In this document: positions 15,947 through 25,135 of the stretch, piece after piece
Numbering within the stretch: the first letter of the stretch is position 1
Layout of the letters: each line of letters starts with the position of its first letter
Program-made: the position numbers and the translations under genes
Assembly: GCA_964588285.1 (NCBI GenBank)
Contig: CAZPNX010000027.1
Coordinates: 1 to 30,136 of the forward strand
DNA length: 30,136 bases
From: CAZPNX01 sp964588285
GTDB lineage: Bacteria; Edwardsbacteria; AC1; EtOH8
Direction: 5' to 3'
The notes under the pieces: model-generated
Databases searched by the model: none
What the model was told of the DNA's origin: nothing
Seen by the model: only the letters and a program-made list of their open reading frames with translations

Positions 15947-18900
15947 ATGTTTAAAAGTTACCTATCCGTCATGTTTTTGTTACAGACTCTATTTCTCTCT
16001 AACAATATAATAAATGCCGAGTCGGTAACCATTCCTTTAAGCCTTCCAAGCAAGCAGATTTCGTTCATAAATCAGGGGCCGGCTGATAATTACACTCGAA
16101 TTTTAATACCGGGATATTCGCCCAGCCTTTCGCCGGCCGGTTCACCTGATCTTCCTGCTATAAGGATTGCTTTCTGCCTGCCGGCCGGGGCCGAAATTAT
16201 CAAGGTCAGGCTGGACAATGAAAATTACTCTTGGGTTAATCTGGAAAAAGATATCTTTCCCTCCCAGCCGGATCTGCCCTTGAACGGCGAAACGAAAAAT
16301 GATTTTGTAAAACCGGACAGTTCTATTTACTCCTCAAAACAGTTCTATCCCCAAACCATGCTAGGCCAAGAGAGATCGGCGGCCCGGGGTGAATCTCTGT
16401 ATATTGAGGTTCAACTGACGCCGTTCAGGTATATTCCTGCAGAGAAAACGTTGGGAGTTATGCTTAAGGGCGATCTGGTTGTCGACTATGCTTTAAACCC
16501 GGCCTCCAGATCTTTTCCCCAAAGGAAGGTCTTAATGAAAAACCGCTCTCAACTCCCCAACAGCCGGCAGTTTCTATCATTAATATCAAATATCCCGGAA
16601 AGCGAGATAAAGTATTTGGTGATCACCTCCAATGAGTTGGCCCCTTCCTTTCTGCCCCTGGCCGCCTGGCGGGCCAGAAGCGGACTTCCGGCCCATATCC
16701 AGACAACGGAATGGATAGCCGCCAATGTGCCGGGAGCCGATCTTTCGGAGAAGATCCGGAATTACATCAAGGCCTGCTGGCTCTACTGCGGCACTGAATA
16801 TGTGCTTTTGGGGGGAGACACCGAGATCGTCCCGGCCCGGAATGTCTGCTATGTCGATTATTATGTCCCCGGCAATCAAATGCCTTCCGACCTCTATTAT
16901 TCGGATATCGTCGACACCACCTTCGCCGCCGGCTTCTGGGGATACAATTTCAACCGCAACGGCAACAGCCGCTTCGGCGAACTGCCGGACAACTGCGGCC
17001 AGGACGACGGCATAGACCTGGTTCCGGATCTTTGCCTGGGCCGGTCCCCGGTCAAGAATTTACTCGAGGCCGAATTGTTCGTCGCCAAAATCATTTCCTA
17101 TGAAAAAAACCCGGCCCCTAATTTCGCTGAAAATGTTTTGATCCTGGCCGACGGCAACTTCGCCTGGTTCGGCGAGCTGGCCGGCCAACTGCTCTCCAAC
17201 TATGCTCCCTGGATACAGAAGCACCGGATGTATAACCCCGTTTCCGGCTCCTATTACAACGGCGACGAACTATTGACCGTATCCAACGGCCTGGCGCGGC
17301 TGAATCAGGGACATCATATCGTCTATCACTTCGATCACGGGGGCCAGTATTCCCTCTCCTTAGCCAAGGATCATTCATCGGCCGGAGGCGGCTGGATTTA
17401 CCGGCCCCAGGTCTCCGCCCTTTCAAACAGCGGCCGCCACTCCATAATCGTTACCCCGGCCTGCAGCCCCAACGCCTATGATTTCAGTTCCATTTCCGAA
17501 TATCTCATCAATAACTCGCAGGGCGGCGCCCTGGCCTTCATCGGCAACAGCCGCGTCGGCTGGACCAGCCAGTATCCGCAATTCAACAGGTTTTTCGAAG
17601 CCCTCTATGTACAAAACCATGACAGGATAGGCGTAATATTCAACGAGATGATTATGGCCGGAAGCAGCTATGGGCATTATTCTTTAAATCTCCTGGGCGA
17701 CCCGGCCCTGAGGATATACCGCCGCCATCCGGCCAACATCCAGGCCTCCCATCCCACAAAGATAGAAGGTGCCCGCCCCGTCTTCAGCCTGGCCTTGGGC
17801 CCCTTGAGCTATGGCCAACCCCAGGCCGAGGCCGTCTTAAGCCGGGGCCGGGAGGTTTTGGCCAGAAAAACCATCTCCTCGGCCACCAGCGACAGCCTCA
17901 GCCTTTCCGGAATATCAGAAGGCTGGCTTGATATCACCATTATCGCCCCGGACCATCTTCCCTATGTTGACAGCTGTTACCTGTCCACCAGCCAACAGCC
18001 GCTTCTTTTATCATATTCCATAGACGACAGCCTGTTCGGCAACGGCGACGGTTGGGCCAACCCCGGGGAGAAGTTGTTCTTGATCCCAGAAATCGATTTT
18101 TCCCTGGTATCGGAGATCAGGCTGCGGACAGATGACGCCAACCTCAATATTATTGACTCCACCGTCAACCTCCTGACCAGCGCCGAGCACAGCCGGCAGG
18201 CCAGGGCATTCTTGATCCAGGTGGCCCCGGAGCTGAGGAGCGATCATCGTGCCCGGTTGGAATTCGTAGCAACTCCGTCCTCCGGAGCCGAGCCTCATTG
18301 TTTTACTAGGACAGTGGATATACTGTCGGACTCTCTGATCATCTACTCGGCGAGGATAGCACCGGGTCCTTCGCTCAATAGCGCCGCCCGGGCGTATTAC
18401 ATCGATTCCTTGGTGATAGCCAATGTCGGAAGCGGCGCTTCTGGAAATGTCAAGCTGTGGAACGGTCTGGATACCATCTCCATCGGCGTTATCCCCGCCG
18501 GGCAAACGCTGACTTTGGTGCGGCCGTTTCGCCAGGCTCTATCCTTTATTGGAGGCGATTTAACATTCACCTTACATGCCCGGGATGCTTATGACAGAAC
18601 CCGAACATTCGAAATGCCCATATTCTGCCGGCCCGGAACCATCACGGACCTGAAAGCCCTTCCCGGAGAAAGGGCCGTCAGCCTTTCTTGGTCGTATCCT
18701 GATGAGGAGATCCTTGGATTCAACATCTATCGCCAGGAACACGGTAAGCCCGATTACATAAGAATCAATTCCCTCCCTGTTTCCCCGAAATGTTACTTGG
18801 ACAACGGCGTCCTGCCGGGAAAAACCTATCACTATGCCGTAACCGCTGTGGGTAGAAACGGAAGCCAGGGGCCTCTTTCCAACCCGGTGCTTTCGGCCTG

Positions 18901-20548
18901 CCGGCCGTCTATTCACCCGGGCTTTCCCAAATTGCTGGGCCAGGGCAATACCGGCACCAGGATGTGGTCCAACCCGGCCGCCGGAGACATCAACGGCGAT
19001 GGATTCGAGGAGATCGTTTTGGGCAGCGACGACGGCTTTGTCTATGTCTTCGACCATCAGGGGAACAACCTTCCCGGCTGGCCCAAGGATCTGGGAACCA
19101 ACCAGTATGGAAGCAGGATCGTGATGGAAAACTCCTCGCCCACTCTGGTCGACTTGGACGGAGACGGCCTTCTGGACATCATTATGGGCAACGGCCCCTG
19201 GTACGGCAACTGCGGCGATTATTCGGTCCACGCCTGGCGCTATGACGGCTCTGAGATCCCCGGCTGGCCGCAAACCGTTTACGGCGACGCCTTTGCTGCG
19301 ATTTCGGCAGCAGATCTTGATGGCGATGGATTGCCTGAAGTCTTGGCCGCTACCAATCTAGGAATGGTTTACCTTTGGGATGGCGGGGGAAATCTACTTC
19401 CGGGGTGGCCTCTATCGGCTGCAAGCGTCAGGGTTATGTCCGGCGCCGCCGTCGGCAATTTGGACGGCGATCCGCAAAAGGAGATAGCAGTGGCCGCCAA
19501 CGACGGCGGGCAGCTTAAACTTTGGGTGCTGAATATTGACGGTTCCTCTTTGCCCGGCTGGCCCAAGGTACTGCAGACCGGAGCGGTGCACGTTCTTTCC
19601 AGCCCCGCCATGGCCGATATGGACGGCGATGATTCCTTGGAGATAATTCTGGCCTCGGAAAAGAATTCCTCGGGCATTTCCTATGTCTATTGCTTAAAAA
19701 GCGACGGCAGCCACTTGGCTGGCTGGCCTTTGGCTATGTCCTTCTCCTCCACCCTTTCCTCTCCGGCCATAGGCGATCTGAACAACGACAGCCGTCCCGA
19801 GATAGCCCTGTTATCCGGGGACGGCCTTCTTTATTCTTTGTCTCACAACAACGGTACGGTTATCAACTGGAGCCGGGAAGCGCCACCCAACGGACGAGGT
19901 TCGCCGGTTATCTCCGATTTAAACGGTGATGGAATATCGGATGTGGCCGTGGCTACCGAAGACGGGTACCTCAGGGCAATGAGCGGCATAGATGGATCCG
20001 ACATCCCCGGCTTTCCCCTCTGGATGGAGTCCAGCTGGTCGGCGCCGACGATATCCGATGTAGATGGCGATGGGCAATTAAATCTAATCGCTTTCGGCTG
20101 GGGAGGCCACCGGCTCTTCGTCTGGGATCTCCCTTCGTCTACAAGCGAGCAGGGTATTTCCTGGTCCTGTCTGGGCGGAGATATGGGGAGGACCGGATGT
20201 TACCGCCGAGACACCGGGTTAAGAGGCAGGCTGCTTTCTTATTCTCATAAACAGGGAAGGCCGGAATCCAGCAACGATGCTTTCATAGGCTGCTATCCTA
20301 ACCCGTTTGTCGACCGGGTGCAGGTTTCTTTTCAGATCTCCTCGCCGGCCGAAGTGGCCCTTGATATCTACAACCTCTGCGGGCAAAAAGTGGCTTCGGT
20401 ATTCAGAGGTTGCCTTCCCGCCGGCAAAAATCATTTATCCTGGAACGGAAAAGACGAAAAGGGGAAGAATCTGGCCTCGGGCATTTATCTCTACCGATTA
20501 CGGTCGGCGTCCCTGAACGTCTCCGGCAAACTCATGATCATAAACTAA
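15947..20548 (+). CDS. secreted gingipain-like C25 cysteine protease with beta-propeller and sorting tail
   Basis: 1533 residues from the ATG at 15947, preceded by AGGAGG 7 bases away. Signal peptide about 1-24 (ending NIINA). A C25 propeptide-like region runs to about 220. The peptidase C25 domain (about 221-590) has catalytic His464 in FDHGG and Cys506 in TPACSPN. Then come Ig-like segments, a fibronectin type III domain (about 896-988), eight FG-GAP-type repeats with Asp-rich calcium loops such as DINGDG and DLDGDG (about 988-1400), and a FlgD-like/type A sorting tail (about 1445-1533, starting CYPNPF). The layout matches type IX-secreted, cell-surface or released proteases known in Bacteroidetes and several candidate phyla. 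The substrate is unknown; the propeller may bind protein or polysaccharide. The downstream secreted protein gene probably shares its transcript. Confidence 0.93.
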   Translation: MFKSYLSVMFLLQTLFLSNNIINAESVTIPLSLPSKQISFINQGPADNYTRILIPGYSPSLSPAGSPDLPAIRIAFCLPAGAEIIKVRLDNENYSWVNLEKDIFPSQPDLPLNGETKNDFVKPDSSIYSSKQFYPQTMLGQERSAARGESLYIEVQLTPFRYIPAEKTLGVMLKGDLVVDYALNPASRSFPQRKVLMKNRSQLPNSRQFLSLISNIPESEIKYLVITSNELAPSFLPLAAWRARSGLPAHIQTTEWIAANVPGADLSEKIRNYIKACWLYCGTEYVLLGGDTEIVPARNVCYVDYYVPGNQMPSDLYYSDIVDTTFAAGFWGYNFNRNGNSRFGELPDNCGQDDGIDLVPDLCLGRSPVKNLLEAELFVAKIISYEKNPAPNFAENVLILADGNFAWFGELAGQLLSNYAPWIQKHRMYNPVSGSYYNGDELLTVSNGLARLNQGHHIVYHFDHGGQYSLSLAKDHSSAGGGWIYRPQVSALSNSGRHSIIVTPACSPNAYDFSSISEYLINNSQGGALAFIGNSRVGWTSQYPQFNRFFEALYVQNHDRIGVIFNEMIMAGSSYGHYSLNLLGDPALRIYRRHPANIQASHPTKIEGARPVFSLALGPLSYGQPQAEAVLSRGREVLARKTISSATSDSLSLSGISEGWLDITIIAPDHLPYVDSCYLSTSQQPLLLSYSIDDSLFGNGDGWANPGEKLFLIPEIDFSLVSEIRLRTDDANLNIIDSTVNLLTSAEHSRQARAFLIQVAPELRSDHRARLEFVATPSSGAEPHCFTRTVDILSDSLIIYSARIAPGPSLNSAARAYYIDSLVIANVGSGASGNVKLWNGLDTISIGVIPAGQTLTLVRPFRQALSFIGGDLTFTLHARDAYDRTRTFEMPIFCRPGTITDLKALPGERAVSLSWSYPDEEILGFNIYRQEHGKPDYIRINSLPVSPKCYLDNGVLPGKTYHYAVTAVGRNGSQGPLSNPVLSACRPSIHPGFPKLLGQGNTGTRMWSNPAAGDINGDGFEEIVLGSDDGFVYVFDHQGNNLPGWPKDLGTNQYGSRIVMENSSPTLVDLDGDGLLDIIMGNGPWYGNCGDYSVHAWRYDGSEIPGWPQTVYGDAFAAISAADLDGDGLPEVLAATNLGMVYLWDGGGNLLPGWPLSAASVRVMSGAAVGNLDGDPQKEIAVAANDGGQLKLWVLNIDGSSLPGWPKVLQTGAVHVLSSPAMADMDGDDSLEIILASEKNSSGISYVYCLKSDGSHLAGWPLAMSFSSTLSSPAIGDLNNDSRPEIALLSGDGLLYSLSHNNGTVINWSREAPPNGRGSPVISDLNGDGISDVAVATEDGYLRAMSGIDGSDIPGFPLWMESSWSAPTISDVDGDGQLNLIAFGWGGHRLFVWDLPSSTSEQGISWSCLGGDMGRTGCYRRDTGLRGRLLSYSHKQGRPESSNDAFIGCYPNPFVDRVQVSFQISSPAEVALDIYNLCGQKVASVFRGCLPAGKNHLSWNGKDEKGKNLASGIYLYRLRSASLNVSGKLMIIN

Positions 20549-20579
20549 ACCCATGATCTCCCAAAATGGAGGTGAAGCC

Positions 20580-21083
20580 ATGAAAAAGAGCCATCTATTG
20601 AAAACGGCCTGGCTGATGCTGGCCGTCACTTCCTGGGCCTTTGCCCGACAGATCTCCGATAACCAGGCTTCGGAACATATCGGCGTCAGCATCTCTTTGA
20701 CCAAAGCGGCCCGGATCCAGGCCCTGGAGTCCATCGACCGGGTGCGCATAAGCCCCTTGGACATCAAAAGAGGCTATCTGGACCTGCCCCGGGCCTATAA
20801 ACTCTCAGTCTGGTGTAACAGCCCGGATGGAGTGACCGTGGAGGCGGCTCTGGAGCCAGGATTATCAGACAGCACCGGCCGCATCCTGAACGGCAGCGTT
20901 TCCATCCGGCCTCAGGAGAGAGCGGATTTGATTCCTATTGCCCAAATGCCGGTGCCGGTCTATGAAGGTTCGGGTCAGGAGAAATATCGCGTTTTAGAAT
21001 ATGATCTACGGCTACATCTTCCCAAGAATCTTCCTCCAGGCGTTTACCATTTTGATATCGCTTTCACGGCCCAGCCTAAATAG
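20580..21083 (+). CDS. small secreted protein of unknown function
   Basis: 167 residues from the ATG at 20580, with GGAGG 7 bases before it; an in-frame upstream ATG at 20553 lacks a ribosome site. A signal peptide spans about 1-22 (cleavage after WAFA). The mature part is polar and beta-rich, ending in GVYHFDIAFTAQPK, the kind of closing strand seen in small secreted beta-sandwich proteins (pilin- or DUF4402-like); I cannot assign a family. It starts 31 bases after the C25 protease gene on the same strand and is followed at once by a terminator, so the two form an operon. It could be a companion or inhibitor of the protease (inference). Confidence 0.8.
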   Translation: MKKSHLLKTAWLMLAVTSWAFARQISDNQASEHIGVSISLTKAARIQALESIDRVRISPLDIKRGYLDLPRAYKLSVWCNSPDGVTVEAALEPGLSDSTGRILNGSVSIRPQERADLIPIAQMPVPVYEGSGQEKYRVLEYDLRLHLPKNLPPGVYHFDIAFTAQPK

Positions 21084-21084
21084 C

Positions 21085-21130
21085 GAAGCCAGTAGAGGCA
21101 TTGCCTCCGCTGGCTTCAATATTATTTTTC
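21085..21130 (+). terminator. intrinsic terminator of the protease operon
   Basis: Outer stem GAAGCCAG (21085-21092) / CTGGCTTC (21110-21117), inner stem GAGGC/GCCTC with an ATT loop, followed by T-rich ATTATTTTTC. It begins 2 bases after the TAG of the small secreted protein. Confidence 0.8.
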
Positions 21131-21229
21131 TATTGAGAAAGTATAAGATATTTCACTTTCCTTATAATATTGCCTATTCGGTCCAGTATTCCTCCTCAGG
21201 TTTCTATGCCAAAGACTATCTTTTGAATC

Positions 21230-22231
21230 TCACCCCAACGCCAGCCCCATCCTGAAGATCAAAACCGCCCCTAAAAGGTAAAGCCCTAAGATGATAAGTG
21301 AATCCCAGCCCATCAGCCTCAAGCTTTTCTTCTCGGCCCGGAAGATGAGACCGATCAAGGAAACGGCGATCATGGTGATGGCCAGTAGAGCGGTGAAGAC
21401 ATGGGTGCTGGAGGCCTGGGCTAAGACAGAGCCGGGGTAGAACAAGTCGTCCACGAAGACCAAGCTCATGTTGAAGATGCAGCTGCCGTAGAGGTTGCCC
21501 AGGGCCATGCCCACCTGGCCCATTCTCAAAGCCGAGATTGAGACCACCATCTCCGGCGAGGTGGTGGCCAGGGACATCAGGATGCTGCCCACGAAGGACC
21601 GGCCCCAGCCCATCTGCCGGGCCAGACCCTCGGCCACGTAGGGCAGGGCGGTGCCGGCGGCCACTATCACCAAGGCGGCCAAGGAAAATCTGAGGATCAC
21701 GGCTTTTAAGCTGAGTTGTCCGTATTCCCGTTGTTCAGATGCCTGCCTCCTTCTTTTCTCGAACAGGAATATCAGTCTCTGGGCCACCAAATAGAAGATG
21801 AAAATGGCCATGGCGAAGATACCGATATCGAAGAGCGATACCGGCACCAGCTTCTGGCTGAGGACCAGCCCCAGGCCGGCCAGCCCCAGGGCGGCTATCG
21901 CCAGGCTAGCTCCCAAGGCCTGCTCCTCGCCGGCTTTTCTGTGGATGGGCTCGGGATGGTGCAAGATGCCCAGCAGGGCCACCACCACCATATTCATGAC
22001 GCAGGCGCCGAACAGGTTGCCTAAGGCCAGGTCGGCCTGCTTCACCAATCCCGAGGCCGAGATTCCGGCGAACATCTCAGGCATGGAGGTGACCGCGGCC
22101 AAAAGCACCACTCCGATCCAGGAGCCGGAAAGGCCGAGTTTTTCACCCAGGGCGTCTCCGTAACGGGAGAGCTTGCTCCCGGCGTATACAATTACAGCGA
22201 TCAGCGCCAGGAAAAGAATCCAATTGAGCAT
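21230..22231 (-). CDS. CaCA-family sodium/calcium exchanger
   Basis: 333 residues, about ten membrane segments in two homologous halves. Both alpha repeats are clear: first AAVTSMPEMFAGI with GNLFGACVMN (about 45-85), second LATTSPEMVVSI with GNLYGSCIFN (about 215-255). The acidic residue in each PE motif coordinates the cation. By family it exchanges Ca2+ for Na+ or H+ across the inner membrane, as in the YrbG group. A central cytoplasmic loop (EKRRRQASEQREYG) separates the halves. The gene is convergent with the protease operon and divergent from the pseudouridine synthase gene. The ribosome site is weak; the promoter is listed separately. Confidence 0.93.
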   Translation of the reverse strand: MLNWILFLALIAVIVYAGSKLSRYGDALGEKLGLSGSWIGVVLLAAVTSMPEMFAGISASGLVKQADLALGNLFGACVMNMVVVALLGILHHPEPIHRKAGEEQALGASLAIAALGLAGLGLVLSQKLVPVSLFDIGIFAMAIFIFYLVAQRLIFLFEKRRRQASEQREYGQLSLKAVILRFSLAALVIVAAGTALPYVAEGLARQMGWGRSFVGSILMSLATTSPEMVVSISALRMGQVGMALGNLYGSCIFNMSLVFVDDLFYPGSVLAQASSTHVFTALLAITMIAVSLIGLIFRAEKKSLRLMGWDSLIILGLYLLGAVLIFRMGLALG

Positions 22232-22259
22232 GGGCTTATCTCTTAAGTGAATTATTTAT

Positions 22260-22288
22260 AATCTATCATTGTTGTCCAGTCTTGTCAA
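22260..22288 (-). promoter_or_regulatory. sigma-70-type promoter of the exchanger gene
   Basis: On the minus strand TTGACA (22283-22288), 17 bases, TAGATT (22260-22265), about 30 bases before the start codon. Confidence 0.5.
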
Positions 22289-22340
22289 CTAAAATCGCAA
22301 ACTGATTGAATATTTTGTCTATAAATGCTATCCTTTTGGA

Positions 22341-23066
22341 GTGAGAAAGACCGAACGGCTCAATCGCTACCTTTCCCGCTGCGGCCTGGCCTCCCGCCGC
22401 AAGGCCGACGAGCTCATCGCCGCCGGCCGGGTGTCGGTTGACGGCAAAGTGGTGCGGGTGATGGGGCTGACCATCGACCCAGAGCGCGCCAGGGTCGCGG
22501 TCGACGGAAAGACGGTCAAACCTCCGGACCGATTCCGCTACTTTGCCTTCAACAAACCGGCCGGATATCTCTGCTCCCGGGGCGATCCCTACGGCCGGCC
22601 CACCATATACGACCTGCTTCCCCGCGATCTGAAGGATTTAAAATATGTCGGGCGGCTTGATTTAGACACTGAGGGCCTGCTGCTTTTAACCGACGACGGC
22701 TGTCTTATAGAAAAGCTGACCCACCCCAAATATGGGCTCAAAAGGACCTACCTCGCCATTGTCCAGGGCAGCTTGGCCGAACCGGACCTGGCCCCCCTGC
22801 GCCGGGGGATTGCCTTCGAAGGCCATTCTTACCGCCCGGCCGCGGCCATGGTGCTGCGAAGGTCGCCCACGGAAAGCGAGGTGAGGGTCGAGATCAGGGA
22901 GGGACAGAAGCGCGAGGTGCGGATGATGTTCCGGGCCCTTGGGCGCATGGTCCTTCGTCTTAAGAGGATAAGGTTCGGTCCCATAGAACTGCGAGGCCTG
23001 GGCCCAGGCAAGACGAGTAGCCTTTCCCCAGAAGAAGTTTCGGCCTTAAAGAAGAGCCCCTCCTAA
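22341..23066 (+). CDS. RsuA/RluB-family rRNA pseudouridine synthase
   Basis: 241 residues: S4 RNA-binding domain 1-55 (ERLNRYLSRCGLASRRKADELI), then the pseudouridine synthase fold with catalytic Asp107 in GRLDLDTEGLLL and the KREVRMMF motif near the end. It isomerises a uridine in rRNA; whether 16S (RsuA-like) or 23S (RluB-like) cannot be told, though length and motifs suit either. The start is GTG at 22341, which fits the family N-terminus; GGAG directly abuts it with no spacer, and a TTGAAT-17-TATCCT pair (22306-22334) would start transcription close to 22341, so a leaderless message is possible. The stop codon sits in the loop of its terminator. Confidence 0.92.
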   Translation: MRKTERLNRYLSRCGLASRRKADELIAAGRVSVDGKVVRVMGLTIDPERARVAVDGKTVKPPDRFRYFAFNKPAGYLCSRGDPYGRPTIYDLLPRDLKDLKYVGRLDLDTEGLLLLTDDGCLIEKLTHPKYGLKRTYLAIVQGSLAEPDLAPLRRGIAFEGHSYRPAAAMVLRRSPTESEVRVEIREGQKREVRMMFRALGRMVLRLKRIRFGPIELRGLGPGKTSSLSPEEVSALKKSPS

Positions 23067-23085
23067 GACGGGGCTCTTCTCTTTG
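23050..23085 (+). terminator. intrinsic terminator overlapping the end of the pseudouridine synthase gene
   Basis: Perfect 11-bp stem AGAAGAGCCCC (23050-23060) / GGGGCTCTTCT (23070-23080) with a 9-base loop that contains the TAA stop (23064-23066), followed by CTTTG. The T tract is short. Confidence 0.7.
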
Positions 23086-23109
23086 CCGTTTGGGGACCGA
23101 TGCTCTGAT

Positions 23110-23391
23110 TCAATGACTATTGTGCCCTGCTTTACTCGGCCCGAATAACCTGTCGGGATCTACGGCCTCTAGGTTGCGTTTGAGCCAGCCTAAGGCAAAC
23201 TCCTTCTTGACGATGAGGTCCCCCGGCGAGCCCACGAAGGACAGGTTCCTCAGTTCCTGGATCTCCTCGGCCGGCAGACAGAAGTCCAGGTAGCGGGAAC
23301 CGAAATTGAAGCGGTAGGGGTCGCGCATTATACGCAACGTCTCCACCAGAGGGCCCAGCACCAGCGTTTGGTAGAGTACCAGGGCGTCCAG
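23110..23391 (-). pseudogene. C-terminal part of the nucleotidyltransferase, beyond an in-frame TAG
   Basis: Continues in the same frame directly after the TAG at 23392-23394: LDALVLYQTLVLGP, then about 80 more residues to TGA at 23110. It looks like the helical C-terminal domain typical of larger nucleotidyltransferases. A GTG at 23361 could start an 83-residue product, but no ribosome site supports it. With readthrough the whole protein would be about 263 residues from the ATG at 23901. Confidence 0.7.
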
Positions 23392-23901
23392 CTACCTGCC
23401 CCGGGCCAACTCCTTGTCCACGAAGCAGTGGAGCAGCTCGACCGAGGCCCGCGCTCGGCCCAGGCGTTGACCTATGGCCTTCTTGATGGCTTCGATGTCG
23501 GGCCGCTCCCGGCCGACGCGTCCGGTCCTGTCGAAAAAGACGATGGCCTGCCCGTGCATCTCCGGTTCCGTAAGAAGGGTCCTGTCCGATTCCTTCATGA
23601 TGACGGCGTCCACCAGCTGGTAGGGGCCAAAACCCTCTAGCCGGTAGAAGCCCTGCCAGTACCCGTGCCAGGTCGGCTGGGGCAGGACATAGCTGGCCTC
23701 GATCCTGGCCGCCTCCCGTAGCGTGCCCTCAAGCAGTTCCCGGGCCTGGTCGACAAAACCGTCTTTGACCAGAAACTGCAGGTCCATGTCCGACATCTCG
23801 TCGCTGCGCTCGAAGGCGGCCGACCCACCCTGCCAAAAGGCCAGTGCCTCCGGCCTCGGCTCGAAGGCCTCTGCCAGCCTGTTGATCAGCGCCTGCCTCA
23901 T
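23392..23901 (-). pseudogene. N-terminal part of a nucleotidyltransferase-fold protein, ended by TAG
   Basis: 169 residues from ATG 23901 (GAGGA six bases upstream; an ATG at 23907 has no spacing). The nucleotidyltransferase signature GGSAAF...SDMDLQF gives a catalytic G-[GS] and D-x-D pair; VDAVIM may hold the third acid. Substrate unknown; aminoglycoside-type or other small-molecule adenylyl transfer is possible by fold only. The stop is a lone TAG with the coding frame continuing on the other side, so the gene looks broken or recoded. It starts just after the methyltransferase gene, whose TGA lies in its ribosome site: a coupled pair. Confidence 0.75.
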
Positions 23902-23910
23902 GATCATTCC

Positions 23911-24678
23911 TCAATCCTGCCCTCGCCTGGCCACTACGAAGACCCGGCACACCTTCTCCGGGTCGGAAAGAGGCTTCCCCAGGTCTGTGTACTTGGCGAA
24001 GTGGAACTCGCCCCAGCCCGTATCCCTGAGCGCCCGGCCCACCTGCTCCAGGCTGAAGGCGTGGCTGACCAGCAGCTCGTCGAAACGGTCGTACCTGCCG
24101 TCCTCGGCCCGCAAAAAGCCGGTGAACTTGACCAGCAGCCTCTCCCGCTCACCGTCGTAGATGCCGCGGATGGCCGCCATGGCCTGCGGGTTGTCCTCGA
24201 TAATGACGTTGTTCAGCCTCTGCAGCCCGTGGCGGGTGTGGAGATCGAAGAGGAACAGCCCTCCATCGGCCACCGCTTTTCTGGCCAGCCCGAAGCAGGC
24301 GGCCAGGGCCTCCACCGACCCGAAATGGTTGAAATCGTCGTGGACCGCCAGGCACAGCCCGAAGCCCTCGGCGACCTCGGCCCTATCCAGCTCGGAGCGC
24401 ACGAAGCTCGCCTGACCCGAATCGACATAGCGGGCAGCGCTCTCCCTGGCCAGGGCCAGCATATTCTCCGAAGGGTCAACTGCCGTCACCCGGAAACCCT
24501 TATCTAGGAAGCTCAGGGCCACGTGCCCGGTGCCGCACCCCAGCTCCAGGACCGGCAGACTGCGGTGTCCGGGGTCGCTGTTCTGGTAGTGTTCGGTCAG
24601 CAGCGGCGTCAGCTGGCGGTTGACGTTCATCCACCGCTGGTGGTGGAATATGGCGAAGGTCTTGCTGTGATCTTGCAT
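23911..24678 (-). CDS. class I SAM-dependent methyltransferase
   Basis: 255 residues. The Rossmann motif I is VLELGCGTGHVAL (about 43-55), followed by VTAVDPSENML (motif II, acidic residue binding the ribose) and a DDFNHF segment in the motif IV region. FLFDLHTRHGLQ belongs to motif V. The substrate cannot be told; such proteins modify small molecules as often as macromolecules. An AAAGGA ribosome site lies about 8 bases before the ATG. It is the upstream partner of the nucleotidyltransferase gene with a 9-base gap, suggesting a two-gene modification pathway such as antibiotic or nucleotide tailoring; this is inference. Confidence 0.9.
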   Translation of the reverse strand: MQDHSKTFAIFHHQRWMNVNRQLTPLLTEHYQNSDPGHRSLPVLELGCGTGHVALSFLDKGFRVTAVDPSENMLALARESAARYVDSGQASFVRSELDRAEVAEGFGLCLAVHDDFNHFGSVEALAACFGLARKAVADGGLFLFDLHTRHGLQRLNNVIIEDNPQAMAAIRGIYDGERERLLVKFTGFLRAEDGRYDRFDELLVSHAFSLEQVGRALRDTGWGEFHFAKYTDLGKPLSDPEKVCRVFVVARRGQD

Positions 24679-24740
24679 GTCGCCATCCTTTCTTCACCAT
24701 GTACCGATATTTAAAATGTTCCCGGGCCTCTGCCCCGATC

Positions 24741-25086
24741 CTATCTATCCTTGGTGGCCACCGACACCCGGTCGCAAAGTATAGGTGGCGCCCAGGTTCT
24801 GTTGAACGTCGGCTGCAGCGTGTCGCCCAGCTCCACCACCTCCTTCAGTGTCTGGTATATGTACCCGGCCACCATGGCATCCTTCACCCGGCCCATGATC
24901 TCGCCTTTTTCGTCATAAAGTTCAGGACTGACTCCGATAGAATGTTCTCCCGTTCGGTATATTGCCGCTGTGGGCACCCAGCGCCCCCTTCACGATAATC
25001 TCCCGATCGATTATGCTAATAATCTTTTCCAGCGATGTCGCCCCCGGCTTAATGAAAAGGTGGGTCAGGGCCGGAACCGAGCATAA
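24741..25086 (-). pseudogene. TldD/PmbA-family C-terminal remnant with frameshift
   Basis: Read from 25086, the frame gives SVPALTHLFIKPG and SLEKII, then IVKGALGAHSGNIPNG, which match the end region of TldD/PmbA proteases. At the C run 24949-24951 the frame must shift by one base to continue as EHSIGVSPELYDEKGE, GRVKDAMVAGY and the closing PPILCDRVSVATKD. Removing one base of that run restores a single frame. Upstream, an in-frame TAG (25087-25089) and AT-rich sequence replace the other two-thirds of the gene, including the metal site. A GTG at 24977 opens a 78-residue frame, which I take as part of this relic and not a real gene. Confidence 0.75.
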
Positions 25087-25135
25087 CTATAGATAGAGGA
25101 CGGTATAACCAAACAGTTATATAATATAATTCTCT

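Noticed and set aside
18572..19273. 233-residue minus-strand open frame inside the protease gene
   Set aside because: Mirror of the Asp/Gly-rich FG-GAP repeats; repeated codons produce a long antisense frame by composition.
21118..21229. Separate gene between the protease operon and the exchanger
   Set aside because: Plus-strand frame 21001-21255 merely crosses the terminator in another frame and has no ribosome site or motif.
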